NCBI RefSeq assembly: GCF_026914185.1
Contig: NC_070571.1
Location: 1,674,001-1,738,000, forward strand
From: Puccinia triticina
Lineage: Eukaryota; Basidiomycota; Pucciniomycetes; Pucciniales; Pucciniaceae
Length of the DNA stretch: 64,000 nucleotides
Direction: 5' to 3'
The notes below the pieces were generated by a model that did no database searches, was not told the DNA's origin, and saw nothing but the letters and a program-made list of their open reading frames with translations. Each line of letters opens with the position of its first letter. Position 1 is the stretch's first letter. The translations under genes were made by a program, and so were the position numbers. Below, piece after piece: positions 19,756-30,863 of the stretch.

Positions 19756-21000
19756 ATGGCAATCACTGCAGCCTATTACAGCTACCACAAACCAGAAATC
19801 TCAACACAGCTTGACAAAAAGGGACAACACATGATTGCATATCCATGCAAGACGTTAGCCATCCAGACAGCCTTTCTGGATGGGTTTTTACTGAAATTTT
19901 TCCTGTTTCAGATGTAGCACAAAGATACACAAGCCAACATATGACTTTTTGTGCAGTAACTTGCTCAAAAATGCCACTGGGTGTCTTCAGAAAGTTTGTG
20001 ATGTGAATAGCAATCAAAATCCAGCCGGTCTTGGTGTTTGTGGCAGTCATATTGAATTGGAAGAGGTGAGTGATGGACAATCAGTTTCTCTCTCTTAATT
20101 TTCTTGTTCCCTTTATCTGATTGGCTATTGTTTCTCCAGGTAAACCAACTGTGCGCCATCTGGTGCTCAGAGGCTGCACCACCCTTTGCTGCTTTAGCGG
20201 ACGAGGCCCACAAAGCAATTCTACATCCAATGGTCTTGAAACACATGCCTTTGGCAAAGATTGTTTCAAGATTGATTCATATGCTGTATACTACAGTTCA
20301 AGACAGTTATTGGGATGTTTTAAAGGTAGAAATTTCATTTCATCTATATTTCCTTTAAGTGATCCTATAAAACCAACTCTCAAATAATATTCAAAATTTT
20401 GTGTTGGACAGAAACATGTAGGTGCCATGTACCTTGGGGCTGATGCATGGCAGTCAACCAATGGCCAGGATATCCTTGGTGTATTGATTTACCCCTTAGT
20501 TGAGAAGGATGGCGGAAAATTTGAGCTCAAATCTATGCCATTGGATTTTGTTTGGCTCACTTGGAGTCACACTGGAGAATATCTTGCGGAAACAATGTGG
20601 TTGGTAGTCAAAAAGTTTGCTGTTCAAGATAAAGTAGGTCAACTTGAACCTCTCATATTCTTGCTAGGCATCTGTGTGAACTGAATCATTTGATTTGATT
20701 CAGATGTGGCATTGTTGCCAACAATTCCTCAAATGATGTGTCAATGGTGGCGGCCATTAAAAAGTTTAAATGGCCTCGATTCAAAGGTGAACCACAGTGG
20801 ATCAGATGCTTTGCACATATAATCAATTTGATTTTCCAATCAATCTTGTGGCCTTTCAAGAAACTCAAAAATAAACACCCTGGCAAATTGGTGTCTGCTC
20901 TCAAATCCAATGAGGAATCAGATTATGAGGAAACTGAAAATCTGATCCGTAGGCGAGTTCTTTTAATATTTAATAAAATTAAATCAAATTTGGATTGTTT
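19756..21000 (+). pseudogene. hAT transposase copy 1, 5' part
   Basis: Coding starts near 19756 (SYHKPEISTQLDKKGQ). Further exons run to 20077, 20151-20323, 20413-20632 and 20701-20950, separated by short GT..AG introns. Conserved hAT features: YLGADAWQS carries the first catalytic Asp. The segment CGIVANNSSND stands where the second Asp motif (usually SDN) is expected, reading ANN here. Then comes WIRCFAHIINL. The gene continues at 29840, 35117 and 36454, interrupted each time by other elements. It is a class II cut-and-paste transposase and is inactive as found. Confidence 0.8.
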
Positions 21001-21497
21001 GGTATCAACGGTGGGCCGCTACGCTAAAGATTCTGTAGCATGCGCTATCCGCTATTTTAGCGTTGTGTAGTTCCTGACACAGTGCTGTTAGCTGTGGCGC
21101 CCACTACAGGCCGCTACACTACACTAACGGGCGCTAACAGCGCTATCAGCATTTTTAGCGGTTGAATAGCACTGCTAGCGCTGATATTGGCAATAGAGGC
21201 CCTGTAGTTTCAAGGGGTGCCTGTTAGCCGTAGCGGGAAATCACTTTCCGCTAACAGAAAACCCCGTTGTGGTAGACGGAAAAGTGAAAAATCAAAAGTT
21301 TTTCTCATACATATATTTAATCACCCTAGGCTTCAAGATACCACCAAATGGACCTCAGAAATGGATTCTAAGGCCAATTTTACCCCCAGTCACCACTGGA
21401 AGCGTCACTGGAACCCCACTGGATTGGAAGTTACACCCTCTTGGACCCTCATGGACACAGTGTCAGCCCTCTGCTAGTCCGGAAAGCGCAGAGTGTT

Positions 21498-22203
21498 GAC
21501 AAGGAGCCGTGAATGCTGCTTCGCTTCTGGCATGAAGCGCAGAAAAGATATTGTTACAGTATAGTATGGTAGATGAGTTGCGCGCCTGAGTCGCGCGCAA
21601 CAAATGACACATAGTACAAACTGCTGAGTATTATGCCTGCTTAACAGCGAGCTGGAAGTTGGGAGAGGAAGAGGTTTGAAGCTCAAACCTCCTCCCTCCC
21701 ATATAGTACGGGCACCCTCTTGAAGAGAGGGTTTTTCCCCCAGAGTTTTTGGTACCAAGCCCGCTTACATTGTTGAGACATCAACGATTGGGGCCTTTAC
21801 CTCTTGAACTCACCTCTATTCATTTATCAAACTTCCTTAATGCTTCAAACCCTTTGACCTTCCCCTCCTCTCTACTAACCTTCACGCGCGACTCCCCTCG
21901 GCCTTCAACTTCACCTCCCAGAAACCAGTAAGTCTTGGACCAGGTAAGCTCAAGAGGCTCTCCTCTTCTCAACTCTCTCCTTGTCCAGGCGTCTGGGTCC
22001 TCTAGATCCCAGCGAAGTATCACTCTCCGCTAGGCCCCTCTTGCCCAAGAGGTGTGGATCCTCCTCCCGCATTGACGCTTGAGTAGAGATAGACTACGGT
22101 CTAAAGTATTTTTGTTGTTTTCCCGCCTTGCCAGCGCTGTCCTCAGTGATACTCAGTATCAATTTCATTCAGGGTAACGTCACCTTAGAGACGTACCCTG
22201 ACA
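21498..22203 (+). mobile_element. LTR-like segment, TGTTGAC..CCCTGACA
   Basis: It begins TGTTGAC, ends CCTGACA, and has a pyrimidine-rich leader-like middle. Flanking pentamers cagag and catag differ by one base, so they could be a decayed target duplication. Its last 30 bases form an inverted repeat (CAGGGTA..TACCCTG). Possibly a solo LTR. Confidence 0.45.
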
Positions 22204-22743
22204 CATAGCCAGCCCCAGTCATCAACCTGCCACGCCCCTCAAGTCACCTTTCCCAGGTATACACATACTCAGCCCCAGCCAAACACATACTCTTTTCTAT
22301 CCTATTCATCTCCACTGCATATGCAGGGGACCAACCCCATTTCTTCTGTATTTGACATGTCCCCGCTTCATTTATGGCCTTGCAGCTGCATGCAGTCTTC
22401 TGACCCCATTTCTGCACTCCTTGCATTATTCTGACACCACTCATGCACCCCTTTATTTGACATTTCCCCACTTTGTTTATGCACTCCTTGCATTAGTACA
22501 ACATCATATTTCATTTCTCACCCCACTTTTTGCCTGTATTTAGTATCTTCTGACACCACTTGTACGCAGCCCACCAGCTAAAATCCCTCATCCAGGGTTC
22601 CCCTTGTAGCTAAAATCCCTCACATTTGTCTGTATAAGGAGCTCTCTCCCCCAGCTTGTTTTTTGCTCAGTTCAGTACCCACCAGTTATACAGACATCAC
22701 CCATTAGGCATTATCATCATCCTTATATTTTATAACATATAAC
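22204..22743 (+). mobile_element. left half of an LTR-like sequence split by copia
   Basis: It contains agctaaaatccctca twice and TATAAG at 22633, as in the LTR-like fragment at 7537-8261. The copia LTR begins at 22744. The continuation is at 29272-29716. Confidence 0.55.
22739..22743. repeat. target site duplication ATAAC, left copy
   Basis: ATAAC directly precedes the 5' LTR at 22744. The same five bases follow the 3' LTR at 29272-29276. Confidence 0.85.
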
Positions 22744-23520
22744 TGTAAGAATGCAGACCAGGGAGACCGGCCTCCGACTCACAAAGTGAGAAGAATGGCG
22801 CGACCCACCTCAGCTGCGGAGCAAGGCAAGCAAAGCAAACCTCCCTCCGCAGTCCAAGCTGCTCGCGAGACCGGGAAAACTGATAGCATCAAATTGATGA
22901 AAGCAGGTACCGATCACACGAGCAGCAAGGTCAAAAAAACAGATAACCACTGTCAACCGTTGTTACTGGAAAGGATCTCGAGAGAAACCTCTGGTGAGTA
23001 CTCGAGCTCCTTACCAGATAACTGACAAGGATAAAGCTAACCGCTAGTCCCCGCTTCAACAGGCAAAACACCCGGAAGCAAGATCGGAGCAGCCACCGCC
23101 TCGTACTAAAAAGGAACCAAAGGAGGTGAGCAGCCCAATCCATCTTAAGCTAGGACAATAGCGATCCAAAAGATTAACATAGACAAATCTGAACTACAGA
23201 TAAACTCGTCAATACGTTTCAATCATCACGCCTCAGCTAGGCCAACAAGAGCAAAGACTTGCGGCCCGGTAAGCTTGATCTACCAATAGCTCAAGTACTG
23301 GAGATATTGAGAGATTTGACTGGGTGAAAAGAACTGTAGAAGACGGACTGCAAAACCGCAGAACACAAGTCAACCCACAGAACACACCAAACCAAGCAGC
23401 GGCCCTCAACCTGCTTCCAGGTAAAGAAGATCTCTTATCTACCTTTTTGTCACCTAGAAACACAAATGTAAATAGACTAAATCACATGGAATGAATCTTC
23501 CAGTTCCTTGATTTTTCTCA
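22744..23520 (+). mobile_element. copia element A, 5' LTR (777 bp)
   Basis: It starts TGTAAGAATGC and ends TTTTTCTCA, and is matched by the 3' LTR 28489-29271 with 15 substitutions and one 6-bp indel. Eleven of the 15 are CpG transitions. The LTR contains an ATG-initiated open frame of 79 codons (22786-23025) ending at a strong GTGAGT donor, plus further exon-like blocks with GT..AG borders. Confidence 0.9.
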
Positions 23521-24394
23521 GATTTACAGTCTCGGCGCTCTGGCCTTGAAAAATTCTAGGAAATCGGAAGCAGGAAGAAGAAAATGTGAGAATTCACGCC
23601 AAGGTGAAAGGCTTAGCGCTCATAAATTGAGAGAGCAGCCTGAAGCTAAATCAGCTGTGGAATATGGTAAGCAAAGCAAACCATTTCCGCAGTCCAAACC
23701 AGCCGCGTGGCGTCGTGAAACTGACACATCACTACTGATGAATGCAGGTCCGACACTTGCGAGCAACAAACTCAGGCCTGTGGATAATCCTGGCTCCAAG
23801 CTACTAAGAGCTAGAATATCAGTCAACGCCAAAGGTGAGTAACTGATAATTCTTGCTTTGAACACCCAAGATGAAAAAGCTAATGCATCATCCCCAAAAC
23901 TCTTCTAGACAAAGTCGAGGAGAGCAAGATCAACCAAACTGTCCCATCTCAAAGAGAAGCGGAAACAGACGGTGAGTGTTTTAGTCACAAAAGTGGCAGA
24001 AGAAAACTACAGGCTGATTGCATTCACAATTGTGACTAGACATTGTATCATTGTTGCTCAGCCGTTTTGCCGAATACAACCAAGTGGGTCACAAGGACCA
24101 AAGACTTGCAAAGAGTAAGAGAATATGAGACTCAGCAAATAAATAGAAAGATGCAAATGAAAGCTAATGAGATACTATGGTACTCAGATTGACGCAGGTT
24201 GATTATCAGAACCGTTGCACTGCACACCTTTCTTTCATCATTTTTATTTTCACTAAGAGAGCAGCCTTTCACCTGCTCTTAGGTAAATACTCAATTACCC
24301 TTCCCAAGTTTCAGAGTAAACAAATGATGTTACATACTATGCAGAGTCTAATAAAGAAATAAATCTCTCTTAGTCGTCTGAAATTTTTCAGAAA
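23521..24394 (+). mobile_element. copia element A leader, a diverged copy of the LTR
   Basis: The leader between LTR and gag resembles the LTR along its length. Both encode GKQSKP, then an AG, DN and LL..RIS pattern, followed by GTGAGT (LTR about 22992, leader about 23835). Both have matching later blocks (CAAAGACTTGC at 23253 and 24100) and a similar tail (ttgatttttctca and tgaaatttttcag). No TGG-type primer-binding site adjoins the LTR end, which is unusual. Confidence 0.6.
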
Positions 24395-27300
24395 ATGGCC
24401 GATCCCGATGGAGACTCAAGCAGCTCCAGCAATGACGGAAAATCCTCAATGAAGGTACCGCGCTTCAATGGCGACAACTTTGAAATATGGGAAAGGAAGG
24501 TCCAAATGGCTCTCGACGAGCATAACCTCTTGCGATTCATCGACAAGCCTCCTCTTCTTGATCCATCTGCCAAGATGAGACGGAAAATGATAAAAACGGC
24601 AAACATCCTCTGCACCAACCTAACCGACGGCGTTTTCAATACTATAGTCAAGAAAGACAACGCAGCCAATCCCTACGCCCTATGGGCAATGTTCAAATCC
24701 GTTTACGCATCCGACTCCATTCTAGTCGGATACGAGGTGTGGGCACGCTGGGAAGACACTCAATACCACGATGACATGGCCAAATACATCGAGGGAATAG
24801 AAGACTGCCTTGCAAAATTCGACTTCCTTGGAATGGTGGTACCCGACTTTGTAATATGCTGCAGTGTAATCAGCAGAATTACAAAGAAGCGACCCATGTT
24901 GATGCAAAATCTGTTTGGCGACCTGAATGCTCTCGGAAAGCCCAAAATGCTCCTAGTCAAACTCCGCGAGATAGGACGATTTAAAAAAACATCCAAAGAG
25001 AAACAGCCTGAACCAACTACGGCCCTAGCTACTAACGCCCCCGCCGCAAGAAGTGCGGGAACAAAGCGCAAGAAGCCGTACAATCCTCCTCGATGCATCG
25101 GCGGCCACGCATCCGCCCGAAGAATTCTGGACCCTACATCCCGGCATCCTGAAAAAGAAGCGCGAGGATGAGAAAAAGGCAAGAGAAGCGGCCACGTCAC
25201 TGCACACCGTCATGGACCCGAGAGTTGACAGAGAATCAACTAACAACATCAGACCATTGTTCAGCTATCATCTCAATGCAACAACTGGTCGACATTCGCA
25301 GACAACTATCCTCGACTCAGGGGCCAGTGATCACATGTTGAACTCACTGGCTTACTTTAGCAAAACCGAACCTGTACACATTGCAATAGTGACAGGAAGC
25401 GGGCCAGGCAAATTAATCGCCACTGCGAGAGGAACGGCAACCTTGCTGCTGGAGCACGGCGGTTCTCTAACTCTACACGATGCCCTCTACGTTCCAAAAC
25501 TGACACGCAACCTGGTGTCCTTCGTTCAGCTGATGAGACGCCGCGCGCTAGTACACCAGGATCAAGGCGGCTACGCGGTCCGCATCGATGACGGCGAACC
25601 GTTTGCTGTTGATGTCAGCAACAACTTGCTGGAGATCAAGGGAGTTATCAATCCCGCCAACCTGACTGTTGGCCTGCTTGCGGAAAAGGAGCATCAATCT
25701 GACTTCTCAAAATGGCATGCCAGACTCGGCCACGCCAGCTCCAAGCGAATCGCAACAGCAGTACCGCAGCCACTTGATCTCACAGTAACCCACGCCTGCA
25801 ACGCTTGCATGCAAGGCAAAATAACAAGACAGCCCTGCACTGGTCACTTCAAAGCAACAACATCGGCAATGGAGGCGATACACGGTGACCTAGTGGGCCC
25901 GATTACCCCACCAACGAATGGAGGGGCAAGGTACTTCCTGACCCTGGTAGACCAACACACGGGGTACATACACACGACGATCTTAAAAGACAAGACTCAG
26001 GCAGCGGCGGCAATTGCAGACTTCAAAACCTTGTTTGAGCAACAAACCGGCAATGTGGTCAAGAAGCTCATTACTGATGGCCGCGGTGAGTTCTGCAATC
26101 GGTTGCTGGGAGAACTCCTGAAAGAAGCCGGAGTACAACACAACGTAGCGCCTCCCTACACCCCACAGAACAACGGAATAGCTGAACGGGCAAACAGGAC
26201 GATCCTTAACATGACGCGCTGCATGATGATGCACGCAAACATGGCCCCAGAATGGTGGGGCGAGGCAATCAAAACCGCAACGGCAACAACCAATTGCCTG
26301 CCTTCCCTGTCAAAGAGCAAGAAATTGCCTATTGAGCTGCTCTTCAAGGTCAGCCCGAACATGAATTTCTTCCAACCCTTTGGCTGCAGGGTATGGGTTG
26401 TCAAACCAAAACCAAACCGCAATACAAAACTGGGCTCGCTATCCTGGGAAGGAATTTTTCTAGGTTACGAAAATGACTATTCTTCGTACAAAATCTATTG
26501 GCTTGAGGATAAACAGGTCATAACAGTGAAGCATGTCCATTTCGACGAAACCACCTTCCCTGACTGCAAAGCTCTACATCGCGGCCAAATTCCCGTTGGG
26601 GCCAATTGACTGCCGGTGTTCAATGCGGAACAAGAACTGCCTTTTGAGGATGAAGAAATCCCGGCGGAGCAGAACCCGGAGGATGAGGGCGCTGAGGAAA
26701 GAGAGGAACAGGCGGAAATCCACCAAATTCTTCAAAACCTTAAAGAAGCAACTCCATCCAGCTCCGAGAGCACTGGCGAGCACCCCTGGGAGGCTGAACC
26801 TTTGCCGCAAATCATAAGGGGAGACATCGATCAGCGCAACATTGTAACTGGAAAGCGAGAAAGGAAACAGGCCTACACCGTCACTCTGTCGATCGAACCG
26901 AAGAACCACAGGCAGGCAATGGCATGCTTAGAAAATCAGCAATGGAAGGAGGCGGAGCTCAAGGAGATCAACAACATGCAGAAGCATGACGTGTGGATAG
27001 TCCGAGCTAGAATTGAAAGCGATGCACCAATTCCCTCAACATGGGCCTACAGGAAAAAATTGGGCTCTGAAAACCACTTAAGTGGTGGAGTTCAAAGCGC
27101 GAATCTGTGTGCAGGAATTCAAGCAAACTCACGGCTTGAACTTCGAAGCAAAGTACGCGCCAATCGGGAAGCCATCATCCCTTCGTTTTCTGTTGTCTTT
27201 TGCAGTAAATCACGGCTTGAAGATACATCAGCTAGATGTTTGGTCCGCGTTCCTCACATGCCTCCTGGAGGACAAAGTGATGCTAACACCTCCACCAGGA

Positions 27301-28488
27301 CTCGACTGCCCGCCAAACTCAATTCTTCAGCTGAAGTAGGCGATCTATGGCCTGCGCCAAGCCCCCCTTGTTTCTTACAAAAGGCTATCAAACTATCTCA
27401 AGCTCATTGGTTTCCAAGCGGCACTGTCGGATCCGTGCGTATTCTGGCGCACACCGGCACCTGGGAAGCCGGCCACCTGGATATTCGCGCACGTGGACGA
27501 CTTGGTCATCATCAGCGATGACCCAACCGTGTTCAAGGAGGAAATGGAAAAAGAGTTTGACATCAAGTACATGGGTGATGCTGAATTCTTGCTGGGGATG
27601 AACATCGACCGGCTCGAAACTGGCATTCAAATCAATCAGACTCAATACATCAACCGCAAACTACAAGAGTTTGGCCTCTCCAACCTACATCCGGCATCGT
27701 GTCCACTCAACCCCAGGGAATATCTCAGGAAAGCTAGCCGAGCGGAAATTGCCGAATTCAGCAAAATGGGTGTGAACTATTGCGCGCTGGTGGGTTCATT
27801 GAACTATCTCAGCATCTGGACGATGCCCGACATCGCCTACGCCGTCAGCACCCTATCACAATACCTGGAAGCTCCAGGAATCAAGCACTACCAAGCAGCA
27901 GTGCAGGTCTTCCAATACCTCAGCGGAACTCAAGAAGTTGGACTCACCTACTGGACCAAGAAGCCAAGCGGAGTCAGAGCCTTTGTCAATTTGGACTGGG
28001 GCAATTGCCCTGATACGAGACACTCCACCACCGGATATGTGGTGCTGGCCGGAGGCCACCTGATCAACTGGAAATCTACCAAGCAAACCATGGTTTCTCT
28101 CTCGACAACGGAGGCAGAATACAAAGCCTTTTCTGACCTTGGGAGGGACCTAGCGTGGACTGCGAGCCTTGCAGATGAAACCCTGATTTTTCCCGAACTC
28201 AGCGGAATCAAGGTGCACATGGACAACAGAGGCGCTATCAATCTGGCCAAAAGCAAAACCTCTCAAAACTCATTCCGCACCAAACACATGTCCATTTGAC
28301 TGCACTTTGTGCAAGAGCTCATCCTCAACGGTCTCATCAAACTTCTGTATGTCAAAACCGCCAACAATGCTGCAGACTTCTTGACAAAGCCCACCGGCCG
28401 CCTAATCATCAGAAGGGCACTGGATCAAATTGGTGTAGTCCAAGCCTCTCAGCTTGCTTCGCATCTTGCGCCACAAAGCACAAACGGC
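24395..28488 (+). pseudogene. copia element A gag-pol, five breaks
   Basis: Gag (24395 to about 25100) has the UBN2-type core WERKVQMALDEHN and KMRRKMIKTANILC. A one-base frame change near 25095 falls where the zinc-knuckle cysteines should be, leaving only HPPEEFW of that region. Protease: LDSGASDHM at about 25315. GAG-pre-integrase: WHARLGHAS. Integrase triad: HGDLVGP, TDGRGEF and NNGIAERAN. A TGA at 26607 ends this frame. The reverse transcriptase follows (LDVWSAFLT, then AHVDDLVII with the two catalytic Asp) after another frame change near 27080 and a TAG at 27337. RNase H ends VSLSTTEAEYKA and HMDNRGAINLA; a TGA at 28297 follows TKHMSI. The frame then runs to the 3' LTR. The order gag-PR-IN-RT-RH defines Ty1/copia. 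The element was probably recently mobile but cannot make a full polyprotein now. Confidence 0.9.
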
Positions 28489-29271
28489 TGTAAGAATGCA
28501 GACCAGGGAGACCGGCCTCCGACTGACAAAGTGAGAAGAATGGCGCGACCCACCTCAGCTGCGGAGCAAGGCAAGCAAAGCAAACCTCCCTCCGCAGTCC
28601 AAGCTGCTTGCGAGACCGGGAAAACTGATAGCATCAAATTGATGAAAGCAGGTACCGATCACACGAGCAGCAAGGTCGAAAAAACAGATAACCACTGTCA
28701 ACCGTTGTTACTGGAAAGGATCTCAAGAGACACCTCTGGTGAGTACTTGAGCTCCCTACCAGATAACTGACAAGGATAAAGCTAACTGCTAGTCCCCGCT
28801 TCAACAGGCAAAACACCCGGAAGCAAGATTGGAGCAGCCACCGCCTTGTACTAAAAAGGAACCAAAGGAGGTGAGCAGCCCAATCCATCTTAAGCTAGGA
28901 CAATAGCAATCCAAAAGATTAACATAGACAAATCTGAACTACAGATAAACTCGTCAATACGTTTCAATCATCATGCCTCAGCTAGGCCAACAAGAGCAAA
29001 GACTTGCGGCCCGGTAAGCTTGATCTACCAATAGCTCAAGTACTGGAGATATTGAGAGATTTGACTGGGTGAAAAGAACTGTAGAAGACAGACTGCAAAA
29101 CCGCAGAACACAAGTCAACCCACAGCACACACCAAACCAAGCAGCAGCCCTCAACCTGCTTCCAGGTAAAGAAGATCTCTTATCTACCTTTTTGTCACCT
29201 AGAAACACAAATGTAAATAGACAAGCCCTAAATCACATGGAATGAATCTTCCAGTTCCTTGATTTTTCTCA
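28489..29271 (+). mobile_element. copia element A, 3' LTR (783 bp)
   Basis: It is the partner of 22744-23520. Ten of the eleven CpG transitions that separate the two LTRs lie in this copy. It is followed by the ATAAC duplication at 29272-29276. Confidence 0.9.
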
Positions 29272-29716
29272 ATAACATACCATATCATCTCTCTTATCTG
29301 CAATAACAACTGAACTCACTCTCATATTCTCAACTCTCACATCTCTTGGTTGACATATCACGTGCCTGTCACAAGTTACCCCGTTCTTGGTTCAACTCCC
29401 AACTGAGACATATACACTTCTCAGCCACTCCTCTCAACTTTTTATATCACCCTCTCAAGAACCTGTGTTCAACCCCCACTAGAAAAATCAAGTCAACTTT
29501 CACCCTTTTTCATCATCATAAACCCTCACATCTTTCACGTACCTGTCATTGAGCAACTTCATCTGGAACTAGAACAGACCTATCACTTGATTAAAACTTT
29601 CCAAGCTTAGCTTGGTGGGTCTTGTTATCTGATAGTATAGAAGGGCAGAGTTTGCACCTCCATCATCCCCTTGTCCCTTCAGCAAAAGGGTTTCACAACC
29701 ACTTTTGAGTCTTACA
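29272..29716 (+). mobile_element. right half of the LTR-like sequence split by copia
   Basis: It continues 22204-22743. From about 29560 to 29716 it matches 8099-8261, ending ttgagtcttaca in both. Confidence 0.6.
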
Positions 29717-29839
29717 CCGTCATTTGTAGTTTAGATCCACTATGCTGCGCTGAACTACAGACTAAATGTAGCGTAGTGGCCCACCATTGTTGGTATCCTT
29801 ATGATCATCATTTTTTTTGGCAACATAGATACGAGAGCA

Positions 29840-30360
29840 AGGGTTCCATCTGCGGGGAAGATGATCCTGATGAAGGCAACCCTTCTGATGGTGAAGATTT
29901 GGAAGAATACATCCGCAACAATGGGTCAGATTCTGATTTATTTATGGCGGACATCCAGGATTTAAGTGATGAAGACAAAGATAATGACCTCTACACTTTT
30001 TTATTGTGCAAAGAAAGCTTAAATAAGGTACATATTTCACCTTTGTGCGTCTTCAATCAACTCATATGACCTCTTTCTAGTTCCATGCCATAGCTCGGAA
30101 GCTGTGCAAATCTCCAAATTGGAGGGCCGTGTTCATCAAGCTCTGTGGACAATTCGAATGTACAAAACCTCACAACATCGCGAGAGATGTCCAAACGCGA
30201 TGGAACTCCACCTAATATCAGCTCGAAGGGATCATTCAATGTGAGAAAGCAATGTGGGTATTTTATCTGAGATGGCCTATGCACATCAAAGCTGATGATA
30301 ATCTGCTGGCTAGCTTCATCTTGCAAAAGGACCAAAAATTTGGCCTGCCTTGACACTATC
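29840..30360 (+). pseudogene. hAT transposase copy 1, middle part
   Basis: After an acceptor at about 29830 the exon encodes an acidic stretch ending DLSDEDKDNDLYTFLL. The next exon (from about 30081) encodes FHAIARKLCKSPNWRAVF and DVQTRWNST, closely matching hAT copy 3 (DVRTRWNST). One stop is present. Coding is cut at 30360 by the palindromic element and resumes at 35117 (YHIGEVNIHLARNL). Confidence 0.75.
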
Positions 30361-30863
30361 TACAGAAGCCGAGAGACGACACCAGTCGCGCCATTGCGCC
30401 ATCGCGCCAAATCACTGTGTTGTGAGTTGCAACATAGTGATTTTGGGGGATCAGTCGCAACTTGCGACTGATCCCTCAGAAAATCTCCCACACTATGTGC
30501 ACATCACCTCCTAGAAAAACATCACAGCAGAAGGAAGGATACATCACGTGTATTGATACAGGTGTATCAATACATTGTGTGTATCAATACATTGGTACAC
30601 TGATACATTTGTGTTGCTACCATGCATATTGGCATATTGGTACATCAATACAGATGTATTGGTAAAGGGTCAGCCTAAATGCACCCCAAAAATTTACTTC
30701 ATGTACACCAACATTTTGGTGTACCCACATGTGCACCCCAATATTACTGGGGTGCACTTCTGGAGTACCCCAATTTATTGGTGTGCAGACCTGCTTACCC
30801 CAAAAACATTGGGGTGCAGGTGTTAAAACCCCCAGACTGCTCCAATTTTTGGGGTGAGATTTA

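Larger units (their letters stand above)
21001..29797. mobile_element. TIR element inserted in an intron of hAT copy 1
   Basis: The left end (GGTATCAAC..GGTGGGCCGCTACGC, 21001) and the right end (GCGTAGTGGCCCACCATTGTTGGTATC, to 29797) are inverted copies of about 25 bp. The element's own sequence is only about 500 bp at the left and 80 bp at the right; the rest is LTR sequence inserted later. The hAT reading frame continues on either side, which supports insertion into an intron. Target duplication is not clear. Confidence 0.55.
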
